DNA of 25,798 bases. Source: an uncultured Acetatifactor sp. (GTDB taxonomy: Bacteria > Bacillota > Clostridia > Lachnospirales > Lachnospiraceae). The position numbers were made by a program, and so were the translations under genes. The notes under the pieces were generated by a model. That model saw nothing but the letters and a program-made list of their open reading frames with translations. It was not told where the DNA came from and ran no database searches. Of the stretch, positions 15,068 through 23,081 are shown one piece after another; position 1 is the stretch's first letter; every line of letters begins with the position of its first letter. The stretch spans positions 1 through 25,798 of the forward strand of contig NZ_CAJUCP010000076.1 of assembly GCF_910585425.1 (NCBI RefSeq), given 5' to 3'.

Positions 15068-16465
15068 TCATCTTTCATCGCTTTCTTCAAGCGCTGAATC
15101 CTCCTCCAGCAGCCTCCTGACCAGTACGCTCTGAATCATATTCCGCTCCACGCTGAGGATTTTGAAATTGAAGCCTCCGTAATCCACATCGAACTCCTCG
15201 TCCGGCTCCGGTATCCTGTCCAGCCTGGAAATCAGGAAGCCGTTAATCGTATCGAACTCCTCGTCCTCAAAGGGGATGTGGAACCGCTCCTCCAGCTCCT
15301 CCAGGGGCGTCTTCCCCTCGATGACATATTCGTCTTCGCCCTTTTCCTCGATATGCTCCGTGATTTCATCGTACTCGTCCAGGATATTGCCCACAATCTC
15401 CTCCAGGATGTCCTCCATGGCCACCAGCCCGTCCGTCTGGCCGTATTCGTCCACTACGATGACCATCTGCTGCTTCCCTGCCTGCATCTGCCGGAAGAGC
15501 TCATCGATGTTCTTGGTCTGGGGGACGAATACCGGATCGCGCATCAGGTCTTCCAGCTCCTTCAGGGGACGGCTCAGCTTCCCCGCTCCCTTATGGAAGC
15601 GCATGGCATCCTTCAGATGCAGGATCCCGATGATATTGTCGATGTTCTCCTCGTAGACCGGATAGCGGCTGTTCTTTCCCTCCATCATGAAGGTGATGGC
15701 GTCCTCCAGCAGCGTGTCCGCGCTGATGGCGACGATGTTCTTCCTGTGGGTCATGATGTCCTGGGCTTCCTTGTCCCCGAACTCGAAGATATTGGAAATC
15801 ATCTCCGCCTCGCTGGCCTGGATCAGGCCCTGCTCATGGCCCTCGTTGACCATGTGGATGATCTCCTCCTCCGTGACGTCCGCTTCGTTCACCTTCCCCT
15901 TTATGCCGAACAGGCGCAGTATCCCGCTGGTGGTCAGATTCACCAGCCCGATGAACGGGGAGAGGAGCTTCGTCACGAAGTATATGGGCGTGATGCAGGC
16001 ATACGCCCACCTCTCCGGGGCCCTGGCCCCCAGCCTCTTGGGCAGCAGGACGCCCAGCGTAAGTGTTATGTACAGAAGCAGGAACGCGGACAGCGCCCAC
16101 GCCGCCGCCACGATGATGCCCGCCGGATTCTCCTCCAGATGCACCTGCCTCTCCGTCAGGTGCTGCAGGCCTCCCGACAGGCTCTTCAGCAGCAGCCTCA
16201 GATGCACCGTGCCGATGAGGATATTGATCAGCGTCGTGATCAGCTGCACGGTATTTTCATACTCCGCAGGATTGCCGATGATGGACAGGAGCCTGATCGA
16301 CTTTCTGTCCCGGGAACGCCCGCCTTCCCTGTTCTCATCGGCCCTCCTTTCAATCTCTTTCTCGTTCAGAGAGTTCACCGCCGCGCCGAAGCCGTAGAAA
16401 AACATGTCAATCAACAGAAATACTCCGTAAAAGATAATACTGGCAGTAGGTCCACCGTCGTCCAT
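15068..16465 (-). CDS. CNNM/CBS/CorC-domain membrane protein (hemolysin family)
   Basis: A 465-residue protein. An N-terminal CNNM (DUF21) membrane domain covers about 1-190 with three or four spans. A paired CBS module covers about 230-355 (IMTHRKNIVAISAD, SRYPVYEENIDNIIGILHLKD, VVDEYGQTDGLVAMEDILEEIVG). The C-terminal CorC/HlyC domain is at about 375-455. This matches the YhdP/YrkA/CorC group linked to Mg2+ or Co2+ efflux; the hemolysin name is historical. The start is the ATG at 16465 because GGAGGAAAGG lies just upstream and the membrane domain begins there; 20 extra upstream codons are open but unlikely. It has its own strong promoter. Confidence 0.93.
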   Translation of the reverse strand: MDDGGPTASIIFYGVFLLIDMFFYGFGAAVNSLNEKEIERRADENREGGRSRDRKSIRLLSIIGNPAEYENTVQLITTLINILIGTVHLRLLLKSLSGGLQHLTERQVHLEENPAGIIVAAAWALSAFLLLYITLTLGVLLPKRLGARAPERWAYACITPIYFVTKLLSPFIGLVNLTTSGILRLFGIKGKVNEADVTEEEIIHMVNEGHEQGLIQASEAEMISNIFEFGDKEAQDIMTHRKNIVAISADTLLEDAITFMMEGKNSRYPVYEENIDNIIGILHLKDAMRFHKGAGKLSRPLKELEDLMRDPVFVPQTKNIDELFRQMQAGKQQMVIVVDEYGQTDGLVAMEDILEEIVGNILDEYDEITEHIEEKGEDEYVIEGKTPLEELEERFHIPFEDEEFDTINGFLISRLDRIPEPDEEFDVDYGGFNFKILSVERNMIQSVLVRRLLEEDSALEESDER

Positions 16466-16504
16466 TTTAATCCTTTCCTCCAAAAAGTTATTTCTCTGTG
16501 GTAA

Positions 16505-16533
16505 AATATACCATTTATCCAGCAATCCGTCAA
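16505..16533 (-). promoter_or_regulatory. Promoter of the CNNM/CorC gene
   Basis: On the minus strand, TTGACG (16528-16533) is followed after 17 bp by TATATT (16505-16510), each one mismatch from consensus and about 40 bp before the start codon. Confidence 0.75.
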
Positions 16534-16541
16534 GGATTGCT
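16521..16541. promoter_or_regulatory. Palindrome across the -35, candidate operator
   Basis: AGCAATCC (16521-16528) and GGATTGCT (16534-16541) are perfect 8-bp arms separated by GTCAA, the centre of the -35 element. A second minus-strand TTGACG lies 20 bp upstream. The placement would let a dimeric protein block RNA polymerase. Confidence 0.55.
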
Positions 16542-16580
16542 TGCGTTCGTCAAGAACCGTCCCGCATCCATCGCCCTTCT

Positions 16581-16922
16581 CTATGTATCCAGCTCCAGGC
16601 TGACCATCAGGGCCCTGTCCACTCTCCGCATGATTTCTCCGTCCAGGTGGCATACCTTATCCTTCAGGCGCTTCTTGTCGATCGTGCGCAATTGCTCCAG
16701 CAGGACCACGGAATCCTTATCCATGTCGTACACCGCGGAATTCAGCTCGATATGCGTAGGCAGTTTCGCCTTGTTCATCTTAGAGGTGATCGCGGCGCAG
16801 ATGACCGTAGGGCTGTGCTTGTTGCCCACGTCATTCTGTACGATCAGCACTGGCCTGATCCCTCCCTGCTCCGAACCGATCACCGGCCTCAAATCCGCAT
16901 AATATACATCTCCTCGTCTCAT
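16581..16922 (-). CDS. mazF: MazF/EndoA-type endoribonuclease toxin
   Basis: A 113-residue PemK/MazF-family RNase very close in pattern to Bacillus NdoA (EndoA): MRRGDVYYADLRPVIGSEQG, RPVLIVQND, SPTVICAAITS, LPTHIEL, then VVLLEQLRTIDKKRL. These contain the conserved Arg (in GGIRPV) and Thr (in SPTVI) needed for mRNA cleavage at specific short motifs. The start is the ATG at 16922, with GGAGGAAGA directly upstream; longer open frame upstream is not family-like. A CCCGCC/GGCGGG hairpin (16941-16961) precedes the ribosome binding site. No MazE-like antitoxin ORF is visible on either side, although MazF normally pairs with one. The gene lies after the NAD(P)HX repair gene in the same direction. 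Confidence 0.93.
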   Translation of the reverse strand: MRRGDVYYADLRPVIGSEQGGIRPVLIVQNDVGNKHSPTVICAAITSKMNKAKLPTHIELNSAVYDMDKDSVVLLEQLRTIDKKRLKDKVCHLDGEIMRRVDRALMVSLELDT

Positions 16923-17218
16923 TCTTCCTCCAAATCCATCCCCGCCGTCTGCGCTGGCGGGAATCAGCACTTCTTGTATTTGTAGGATAGTATTGCCATA
17001 TTCTGACGGGCTATTCAGACGATTTGGACGATTCTGCCATTTTCCGTATAAATCATCGTGGCCACCCTCCCCCTTTATCATATGGGGAAATCAGCGAAAA
17101 GTTTCCTTCTGTCTCCCGGCATTTTCCCTGTCCGCCTCCGCCGCCCTCCCCGCCGCAGCTCACGGGCCGCCGCGGCCGCCGCGCCCCCTGCCGGAAAGGG
17201 AAGATGCCCCTCGCCTTT
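16923..17218. other. Gene-free gap with GC-rich tract
   Basis: No credible gene. The part at about 17125-17215 is an extreme GC-rich, repetitive CCG/GCC tract, just past the NAD(P)HX repair gene, with no clean terminator. A minus-strand TATGAT at 17077-17082 lacks a good -35. It may hold a weak mazF promoter. Confidence 0.5.
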
Positions 17219-18730
17219 TCAGGACAGCTTCCGGCCTTCCCCAGCGGTCAGGCAGGCGACGGCTTCCGCCATATCCCCTGCCGTGCAGGCATAGGGGCCG
17301 ATCCGCGCCGCCACCAGGTCTCCCGCCCTGCCATGGACATACGCGCCCACGGCGGCGGCCTCAAAGCCCTCCATGCCCTGGGCCAGCAGCGCCGCTATGG
17401 TTCCGGCCAGCACGTCCCCGCTCCCCGCCGTGGCCATGCCGCTGTTCCCGTTTAAGTTCACGCAGGTTCCGTGCCCCTCCTGACAGAGGAAGGTGCGCGC
17501 GTCCTTTGCCGCCACCACCGCCTTCAGCCTTGCCGCCAGAGCGCCGCCCGCGGCAGGCAGATCCCTCTTGCATTCCGGGATGGAGCAGCCCAGGAGCCTG
17601 GCCAGCTCCCCCACATGGGGCGTCAGCACAATGGTTCGCCCCTGCCGCCCCTGTTCGGCCAGAAGCGCCTGAAGCTCCGGCTGCTCCGAGAGGAGGTTCA
17701 GCCCGTCCGCGTCCACCAGCAGCGGCTTTCCGCCCTGCCGGACCGTCCGCTCCAGGCAGCGCAGCGCCTCCCGGCTTTTCCCAAGCCCCGGCCCCACGGC
17801 TGCCACGTCCGCCCATTCCAGCCCTGCTTCCAGGTCGTCGCAGGTTCCCAGAAGTGCCTCCGGCACGGCCTGCTGCAGGATAATCCGGTTCTCAGGCGGG
17901 GTGATGACCTTCACCATGCCCGCCCCCGCCCGGTATGCGGCCCGTGCCGCCAGCACCGCGGCTCCTGCCATGTTCACGCTGCCCGCCGCCAGCAATACTT
18001 TCCCGAAGGTGGCTTTGTTCCCTCCGCCGTCGCGCTTCGGCAGAAGGGCAGAGACATCCTCGTCATAGGCATACATCCCGGGCTTTCTCCCGAAGAAGCT
18101 CCTGCTGGAGATACCGATGTCCGCGGTCCTCACTTCCCCGGCGTATCCGCATCCCGGATACAGCGCCAGCCCTCTCTTGCAGAAGCCAAAGGTCACCGTC
18201 AGATCCGCCGCCACGGCGCAGCCCAGGACTTCTCCCGTGTCCGTGTCTATGCCGCTGGGCATGTCGATGGAGAGCCGCCAGCCCGAAAGGCCCCGGAACG
18301 CCTCTATGGCCTCCGCGTATAAGCCTTCCACCGCTCTGGACAGCCCCACGCCGAACAGGGCATCCACCAAAACCCCGTACTCCCGCCGCTGTGGCTGCAG
18401 GCTGTATTCCACGGGATAGTTCTCCAGAATCCCCATCTGCTGCTTCCACTGCACGGAAGCCCGCTCCCTGTCCCCTACCGTCCAGACCTCCACCCGATAG
18501 CCCTTCTCGCACAAAAGCCTGGCCACCGCCAGCCCGTCGCCGCCATTGTTCCCCATTCCGGCCATGACAAGCACAGGCATCGCCCTGCCTCCCCCGGCAC
18601 AGAACTCCTCTATGGCCTCCACCGCCGCCAGCGCCGCCCGTTCCATCAGGACGCATGCCGGTATCCCGATCCTTTCTATGGTATTGCTGTCATATTCCCT
18701 CATCTCAGACGCCGATACCAGATATCTCAT
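17219..18730 (-). CDS. nnrDE: Bifunctional NAD(P)HX epimerase/dehydratase
   Basis: A 503-residue fusion. The N-terminal YjeF epimerase domain (about 1-215), with GNNGGDGL at 60-67 and IDMPSGIDTDTG near 155-166, interconverts R- and S-NAD(P)HX. The C-terminal ribokinase-like dehydratase (about 225-500), with VGPGLGKS near 312, TPHVGELARLL near 370 and AGSGDVLAG near 435-443, uses ADP to convert NAD(P)HX back to NAD(P)H. The start is the ATG at 18730, since family members begin with MKYLVTA-like sequence, although the ribosome binding site there is weak; a TTG 14 codons upstream behind AAAGGGACGG is an alternative. It repairs damaged cofactor in the cytoplasm and shares the transcription unit with the NADH sensor Rex. 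Confidence 0.94.
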   Translation of the reverse strand: MRYLVSASEMREYDSNTIERIGIPACVLMERAALAAVEAIEEFCAGGGRAMPVLVMAGMGNNGGDGLAVARLLCEKGYRVEVWTVGDRERASVQWKQQMGILENYPVEYSLQPQRREYGVLVDALFGVGLSRAVEGLYAEAIEAFRGLSGWRLSIDMPSGIDTDTGEVLGCAVAADLTVTFGFCKRGLALYPGCGYAGEVRTADIGISSRSFFGRKPGMYAYDEDVSALLPKRDGGGNKATFGKVLLAAGSVNMAGAAVLAARAAYRAGAGMVKVITPPENRIILQQAVPEALLGTCDDLEAGLEWADVAAVGPGLGKSREALRCLERTVRQGGKPLLVDADGLNLLSEQPELQALLAEQGRQGRTIVLTPHVGELARLLGCSIPECKRDLPAAGGALAARLKAVVAAKDARTFLCQEGHGTCVNLNGNSGMATAGSGDVLAGTIAALLAQGMEGFEAAAVGAYVHGRAGDLVAARIGPYACTAGDMAEAVACLTAGEGRKLS

Positions 18731-18810
18731 TTCCCATGCACCAAAAACAGACTGTTGCCCCTTCTGCCGCAATCAGTCCGTCCCTTTCCCAAATCTCTTT
18801 CTCTGCTGTG

Positions 18811-19440
18811 TCACATTTCCTGGCCGTCCAGATCATGGTGCATGTCGAAGATATCCACCACCTCGGCCCCGAACACATCGTGCATATAGTTATAGATGGC
18901 GTGGTTATGCCGCTCCAGCTCCTGCTTCCTGACCAGGCGCTTCTTCAGCTCCACGCGGATTTCCGCTACCCATTCTTCGGTTTCCCGTATTGCCGTGCTG
19001 TTTTCCGCCATGCTGTCGTAGCAGCAGTCCATGGTGGCCAGCATAAGCTGGAAATTCGCCCGCTCGATCTCCCTGGGCAGATCCAAGAGCTGGTCCTGGC
19101 AGGCCTCCAGCTTCTCATTGCACTCTTCCACCAGGCGCCTGTTCTGCTCCGATTTCTGAGCATTCTCCGAGTCCTCGCCCTGCTCCTCTTCCCCCATCAG
19201 GGACACGATTTCCTCCATCAGGCGCTTCTTCAGCCGCTTGATTTCCTTTACCTCGTTGTTCAGCTTTCCCTGCTGCTTGAGTAGCCCGTTCAGCTCCCCC
19301 TCCAGCTGCGCCACATCCTTCCTGGCCTCTTCGTCCAGAAGCTGATACCATTTATTGTCCAGCGTCAGAATCGGTATGCGCTTCCCCTCCAGCGCCTGCA
19401 CGAAAAGCTCGCGCCGGTTTCCGTCCTCCTCATGCTTCAT
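18811..19440 (-). CDS. Unknown coiled-coil protein in the rex operon
   Basis: A 209-residue soluble, strongly charged protein with no family recognised. It opens with RRELFVQALEGKRIPILTLDNKWYQLL (about 9-35), then predicted coiled coils at about 40-85 and 95-125, a Cys pair near DCCYDSM (about 138-144), and a basic helical stretch (KKRLVRKQELERHNHAIYNYMHDVFG). The C-terminus is His/Asp rich (DIFDMHHDLDGQEM). The start is an ATG with GAGGG directly upstream, only 6 nt after the Rex stop, so co-translation is likely. The run of Lys, Glu and Leu suggests a scaffold or partner protein rather than an enzyme. Its place between rex and the cofactor repair gene is the only functional hint. Confidence 0.85.
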   Translation of the reverse strand: MKHEEDGNRRELFVQALEGKRIPILTLDNKWYQLLDEEARKDVAQLEGELNGLLKQQGKLNNEVKEIKRLKKRLMEEIVSLMGEEEQGEDSENAQKSEQNRRLVEECNEKLEACQDQLLDLPREIERANFQLMLATMDCCYDSMAENSTAIRETEEWVAEIRVELKKRLVRKQELERHNHAIYNYMHDVFGAEVVDIFDMHHDLDGQEM

Positions 19441-19446
19441 AGCCCT

Positions 19447-20118
19447 CTATACACCTCCCAATGTCAGCCTGCCATCCTGACCTTCCTCCATCTGATACCT
19501 GCTGATGTTATAAGACAGCTTCATCAGGCTGTCCGACAGATGGACATTCTCCACCTGAATCCGCTCCGGCAGGTTCAAGTCCACATGAGCGAAATTCCAG
19601 ATGGCCCGGATGTCCGTCTTCGCAAGACGCTCCGCCACGGGCACCGCACTGGTCTTGGGGATGGTCAGCACGGCGATGTCGATGTCGTTCTCCTGGATAA
19701 ACCGCTCCAGCTCCTCCATGGGCATGACCCTGACCCCCCGGACCTGGCTGCCCACCAGATCCGGATTCTGGTCGAACATTCCCCGGAAGATGAAGCCCCG
19801 CCTCTCGAAATTGATGTAATTGCCCAGCGCGCGCCCCAGGTTCCCCGCGCCGATGATGACGAACTTGTGCTGTCTGTCCAGCCCCAGGATCTTCCCAATC
19901 TCATCGTAGAGATACTCCACATTGTAGCCGTAGCCCTGCTGGCCGAAGCCTCCGAAATTGTTGAGATCCTGCCGGATCTGGGAAGCCGTCACCTTCATCA
20001 GCGCGCTTAGGTCCTGGGACGATATCCGCTCCACACCGTCATCCTTAAGCTCTCCCAGATAGCGGAAATATCTGGGCAGGCGTCCGATGACGGCCTGTGA
20101 AATTTCCTTTTCTTCCAA
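19447..20118 (-). CDS. rex: Redox-sensing repressor Rex
   Basis: A 223-residue Rex from the chosen start. The N-terminal winged helix (about 5-75, ISSQDLSALMKVTASQIRQD) recognises DNA. The Rossmann domain (about 83-210) has GAGNLGRAL at 90-98 for NAD(H), and the C-terminal domain-swap helix follows. Rex represses fermentation and NADH-reoxidation genes when NADH is low relative to NAD+ and releases DNA when NADH rises. The TTG at 20118 is chosen over the upstream GTG at 20151, because GGAGGG lies 7 nt before TTG while GTG has no ribosome binding site; Rex proteins also normally start near this point. The GTG would overlap the upstream GH3 stop. No clear Rex operator was found in the window. 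Confidence 0.93.
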   Translation of the reverse strand: MEEKEISQAVIGRLPRYFRYLGELKDDGVERISSQDLSALMKVTASQIRQDLNNFGGFGQQGYGYNVEYLYDEIGKILGLDRQHKFVIIGAGNLGRALGNYINFERRGFIFRGMFDQNPDLVGSQVRGVRVMPMEELERFIQENDIDIAVLTIPKTSAVPVAERLAKTDIRAIWNFAHVDLNLPERIQVENVHLSDSLMKLSYNISRYQMEEGQDGRLTLGGV

Positions 20119-20147
20119 GATACTACCCTCCAGCTTTCTGGCTGCTG

Positions 20148-21479
20148 TCACTGTACCATGTCAGCGTATTTGATGCGGTATATCCGCCGCAGGGAGTCAT
20201 TGATGCGCTCCTCGTCAATATTGCCGCTCCTGACGGCCTCCAGCACGCCCGTGTACGCTTTTTCATAATCCTCCGGCATCAGGAGCATGTCGCAGCCTGC
20301 CAGCACAGCCATGATGGAAGCTTCGTCCGCGGCGTAATACTGGGAGATGGCCCCCATGTCCAGGGCATCCGTGATAATCACTCCCTGGAAGCCCATCTGC
20401 TCCCGCAGGATGCCGGTCACCAGCGTCCGGGAGAAGATGCTGGGCTCATTGTCGCCCGTAAGCGCAGGCGCGGCCATATGGCTGACCATCACCATGTCCG
20501 CGCCCTCATTGATCCCCGCCTGGAACACGGCCAGCTCCTCCGCCCAGAACTGCTCCGCGGTCCTGTCGGTGGATACCTTTCCGTCATGGGTGTCCTCCGT
20601 GGCGCTGCCCATGCCCGGGAAATGCTTCAGGCAGGCGGATACCTTCTGCTCCTGGAGCCCCCGCACCATGGAGTTCACAAAGCTGGACACCACGGACACA
20701 TCGGAGCCATAGGCCCGCCCTTCCATGATGCTGCCCTCCACATTGGCCAGATCCGCCACCGGCGCGAAATCAACGTTGAATCCCAGTCCGTACAGCGCAG
20801 CCCCCATGGCCGCCCCTGCCTGATAGGCATTCTCAGGATTCCCGGTCTCCCCGATGGCTCCGGCGCTGTCCGTCTTCGGGCCGATGGAGGAGCCTATCCT
20901 GGAGACTGTGCCGCCCTCTTCGTCCACCGCCAGGAACAGGGGATATTTCGCGTACTGGGCCGTATTCTCCAGCATCTCCTTAAGCTGAGCCTCCGACTGT
21001 ATGTTCTGGTCGAAATAGATGAGCCCTCCTACAGGGTTCGCCTCCAGCGCCTGCCTGGTGCCGTCTCCGGCCTGTACCGCAGCGCCCACCCCGGTGATTG
21101 CCTCCGGCTTCACCACGAAGAGCCCCGCCACCTTATCCTCAAGGGGCATCTGCGCGATCCGTTCGTCCACGTATGCGTCCAGCTTCTCCTCCCAGGTAGG
21201 CTCCACCACCTCCGGCGTAGGCTCCGGGGTGGGCTCCGGCGCAGGCTCTACGGAAGGGAGGCTCTCCTCCGTGGCCAGCATCTCCTCGATCAGCTCCTGA
21301 TTATCCTGCTCTTTCTCCTCCGCCGCCTTTCTGCCGTTCGCCAGGGCGTATACGCCATATCCGATTCCCGTACCCAGCGCCAGGATCACAAGCAGAAATA
21401 CCGTATATACCATAATCTGGCTCCTGAGCCTCTTTTTTCTCCTTGCTTCCCGTCTGTCCTGCTGTTCTCTGCTGTCCAT
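20148..21479 (-). CDS. Membrane-anchored GH3 beta-N-acetylhexosaminidase
   Basis: A 443-residue GH3 enzyme of the NagZ type. A single N-terminal membrane helix (about 22-46) and a Pro/Glu/Thr linker (about 72-95, with PEPTPEPTPE) place the catalytic domain (about 100-440) outside the membrane. Motifs include KHFPG at 285-289, the DTH that supplies the acid/base pair at 296-298, and TDALDM at 370-375 with Asp371 as the expected nucleophile. It probably removes N-acetylglucosamine from muropeptides in wall turnover. The start is an ATG with AGAGGGG upstream. It is the first full gene of the rex unit; rex follows directly. The GH3 C-terminal domain is absent, as in other NagZ proteins. Confidence 0.92.
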   Translation of the reverse strand: MDSREQQDRREARRKKRLRSQIMVYTVFLLVILALGTGIGYGVYALANGRKAAEEKEQDNQELIEEMLATEESLPSVEPAPEPTPEPTPEVVEPTWEEKLDAYVDERIAQMPLEDKVAGLFVVKPEAITGVGAAVQAGDGTRQALEANPVGGLIYFDQNIQSEAQLKEMLENTAQYAKYPLFLAVDEEGGTVSRIGSSIGPKTDSAGAIGETGNPENAYQAGAAMGAALYGLGFNVDFAPVADLANVEGSIMEGRAYGSDVSVVSSFVNSMVRGLQEQKVSACLKHFPGMGSATEDTHDGKVSTDRTAEQFWAEELAVFQAGINEGADMVMVSHMAAPALTGDNEPSIFSRTLVTGILREQMGFQGVIITDALDMGAISQYYAADEASIMAVLAGCDMLLMPEDYEKAYTGVLEAVRSGNIDEERINDSLRRIYRIKYADMVQ

Positions 21480-21483
21480 CTGC

Positions 21484-21513
21484 CCCTCTTACAAATATAT
21501 GTACCCTCTTACA
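21484..21513 (-). repeat. 10-bp direct repeat before the GH3 start
   Basis: TGTAAGAGGG occurs twice on the minus strand (plus 21504-21513 and 21484-21493) at 20-bp spacing. The second copy carries the GH3 ribosome binding site; the first is inside the possible leader ORF. Confidence 0.6.
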
Positions 21514-21611
21514 GGTTTTATAAGGTCATACATCAGGAAAGGAAATGAACTTGCGTCCATTTCCTTCGCTTTCTCCCACTTCATCCTCTGTATTTCGTTT
21601 CTTTCGCACAT
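21489..21611 (-). CDS. Possible 40-codon leader ORF
   Basis: An open frame of 40 codons (MCERNEIQRMKW..., ending GYIYL) lies entirely in the 5' leader between the consensus promoter and the GH3 gene. AGAAGG is 5 nt before its ATG. Its TAA stop abuts the GH3 ribosome binding site and is 9 nt before that start, so coupled translation is possible. No run of one amino acid typical of attenuation is seen. It could be chance, a small protein, or a leader peptide controlling the GH3/rex unit. Confidence 0.35.
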   Translation of the reverse strand: MCERNEIQRMKWEKAKEMDASSFPFLMYDLIKPVRGYIYL

Positions 21612-21665
21612 AAAAGCCTTCTGCAATTCAGTTCTTCTGTACATCAATGGAAGGATGACATCTTT

Positions 21666-21694
21666 ATTATATTGCCTCTCTTCCTATCTGTCAA
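21666..21694 (-). promoter_or_regulatory. Consensus promoter for GH3-rex-nnrDE unit
   Basis: On the minus strand TTGACA (21689-21694) and TATAAT (21666-21671) are both perfect matches, separated by the optimal 17 bp. Transcription would start near 21659 and give a leader of about 180 nt. No terminator was found between this and mazF. Confidence 0.88.
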
Positions 21695-21739
21695 CACATT
21701 GCGCAGATTTTCCAGATATTTCTACAAATCTCATAAAAT

Positions 21740-23059
21740 TTATAGATTGGTCAGCACAAAAATATCATAAATTGCCTTAATGGCCGTCTCGAAATCGTCA
21801 TTGGCCACGCCGATGATGATGTTCAGCTCCGAGGAGCCCTGGTCAATCATCTTCACATTCACATTGGCATGGGAGAGTGCGGAAAAAATCCGGCCCGCCG
21901 TCCCTCTCGTGGCCTTCATGCCCCGCCCCACTACCGCGATCAGGGCCAGATCCGACTCTATCTCGATGGTATCCGGCTTCGCCGTGCGGTACAGGCTGGC
22001 CACCACCTTCTGCTCCTTGTGCATGAATTCGTCCTGGTGAACGAAGACCGTCATGGTGTCGATACCCGAGGGCACATGCTCAAAGGAGATGCCGTTCTCC
22101 TCAAAGGTCTGCAGAACCTTCCTGCCGAAGCCGATCTCGGAGTTCATCTTGTCCTTCTCGATATTGATGCTGCAGAAGCCCTTTTTCCCGGCGATGCCGG
22201 TGATGACATATTTCGACTTCTGGCAGGTGCTGCCCACAATCCACGTGCCGCTGTCATCCGGGGAGTTGGTGTTGCGGATATTGATGGGGATGTTCTCCTG
22301 GCGCACCGGGAAGATGGATTCCTCGTGGAGGACGCCCGCTCCCATGTAGGAGAGCTCCCTCAGCTCCCTGTATGTAATCACGTCGATCCCCTTGGCATTC
22401 TCGATAATCCTGGGATCCGTCACGAAAAAGCCCGACACATCCGTCCAGTTCTCATATACGTCCGCCAGGACAGCCTTGGCCACGATGGAGCCGGTGATGT
22501 CCGACCCGCCTCTGGAGAAGGTCTTCACCTCCCCGTCCGGCTTCGCGCCGTAGAAGCCGGGGATGACCGCGTACCTGCATGCCCCAAGCCTCTCCGCCAG
22601 CACCCTGTTCGTCTCCTCCGCGTTGAAGCTTCCGCTCCCATCGAAACGGATGACCTCCGCCGCGTCCACGAACTCGAAATCCAGATAGGCCGCCATGATG
22701 ATGCCGTTCAGGTACTCGCCCCGGGACGCCGCATAGTCCCTGCCCGCCTTTGCCAGGAAATTCTTCTCTATGATGCCGAACTCCCCGTCCAGATCCACCG
22801 ACAGCTCCAGTCCGCTGACGATTTCCCGGTATCTGGCCCGGATGGCCTCAAGCGCCTCCGTGAAGTCCTTGCCGGCCTCCGCCAGCTCATAACAGGCGTA
22901 CAGCATATCCGTCACCTTGCTGTCCTTGTCGAAGCGCTTCCCCGGCGCGGAGGGCACCACATATCTCCTCTCCGCATCGCTGCGGACAATGTCTCCCACC
23001 TTCCGGAACTGTTCGGCGCTCGCCAGGGAGCTTCCTCCAAATTTTACCACCTTAGACAT
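21740..23059 (-). CDS. lysC: Aspartate kinase
   Basis: A 439-residue aspartokinase, phosphorylating aspartate as the first step toward lysine, threonine and methionine. The amino-acid kinase domain (about 1-275) has KFGGSS at 6-11 and the substrate loop SRGGSDITGS at 182-191. Two ACT domains follow (about 290-360 and 370-439, the second with VVGRGMKATRGTAGRIFSAL) for feedback inhibition. KFGGSSLA differs from the usual KFGGTSV. The start is an ATG with GGAAGAG upstream. It follows hom, but after an unusual 177-bp gap containing inverted and direct repeats. Which amino acid inhibits it is not clear from sequence. Confidence 0.95.
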   Translation of the reverse strand: MSKVVKFGGSSLASAEQFRKVGDIVRSDAERRYVVPSAPGKRFDKDSKVTDMLYACYELAEAGKDFTEALEAIRARYREIVSGLELSVDLDGEFGIIEKNFLAKAGRDYAASRGEYLNGIIMAAYLDFEFVDAAEVIRFDGSGSFNAEETNRVLAERLGACRYAVIPGFYGAKPDGEVKTFSRGGSDITGSIVAKAVLADVYENWTDVSGFFVTDPRIIENAKGIDVITYRELRELSYMGAGVLHEESIFPVRQENIPINIRNTNSPDDSGTWIVGSTCQKSKYVITGIAGKKGFCSINIEKDKMNSEIGFGRKVLQTFEENGISFEHVPSGIDTMTVFVHQDEFMHKEQKVVASLYRTAKPDTIEIESDLALIAVVGRGMKATRGTAGRIFSALSHANVNVKMIDQGSSELNIIIGVANDDFETAIKAIYDIFVLTNL

Positions 23060-23081
23060 TCTCTTCCATTCCTCCCTGTCC

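Noticed and set aside
17125..17215. GC-rich tract as a terminator after nnrDE
   Set aside because: Many alternative stems are possible but no T run follows on the minus strand.
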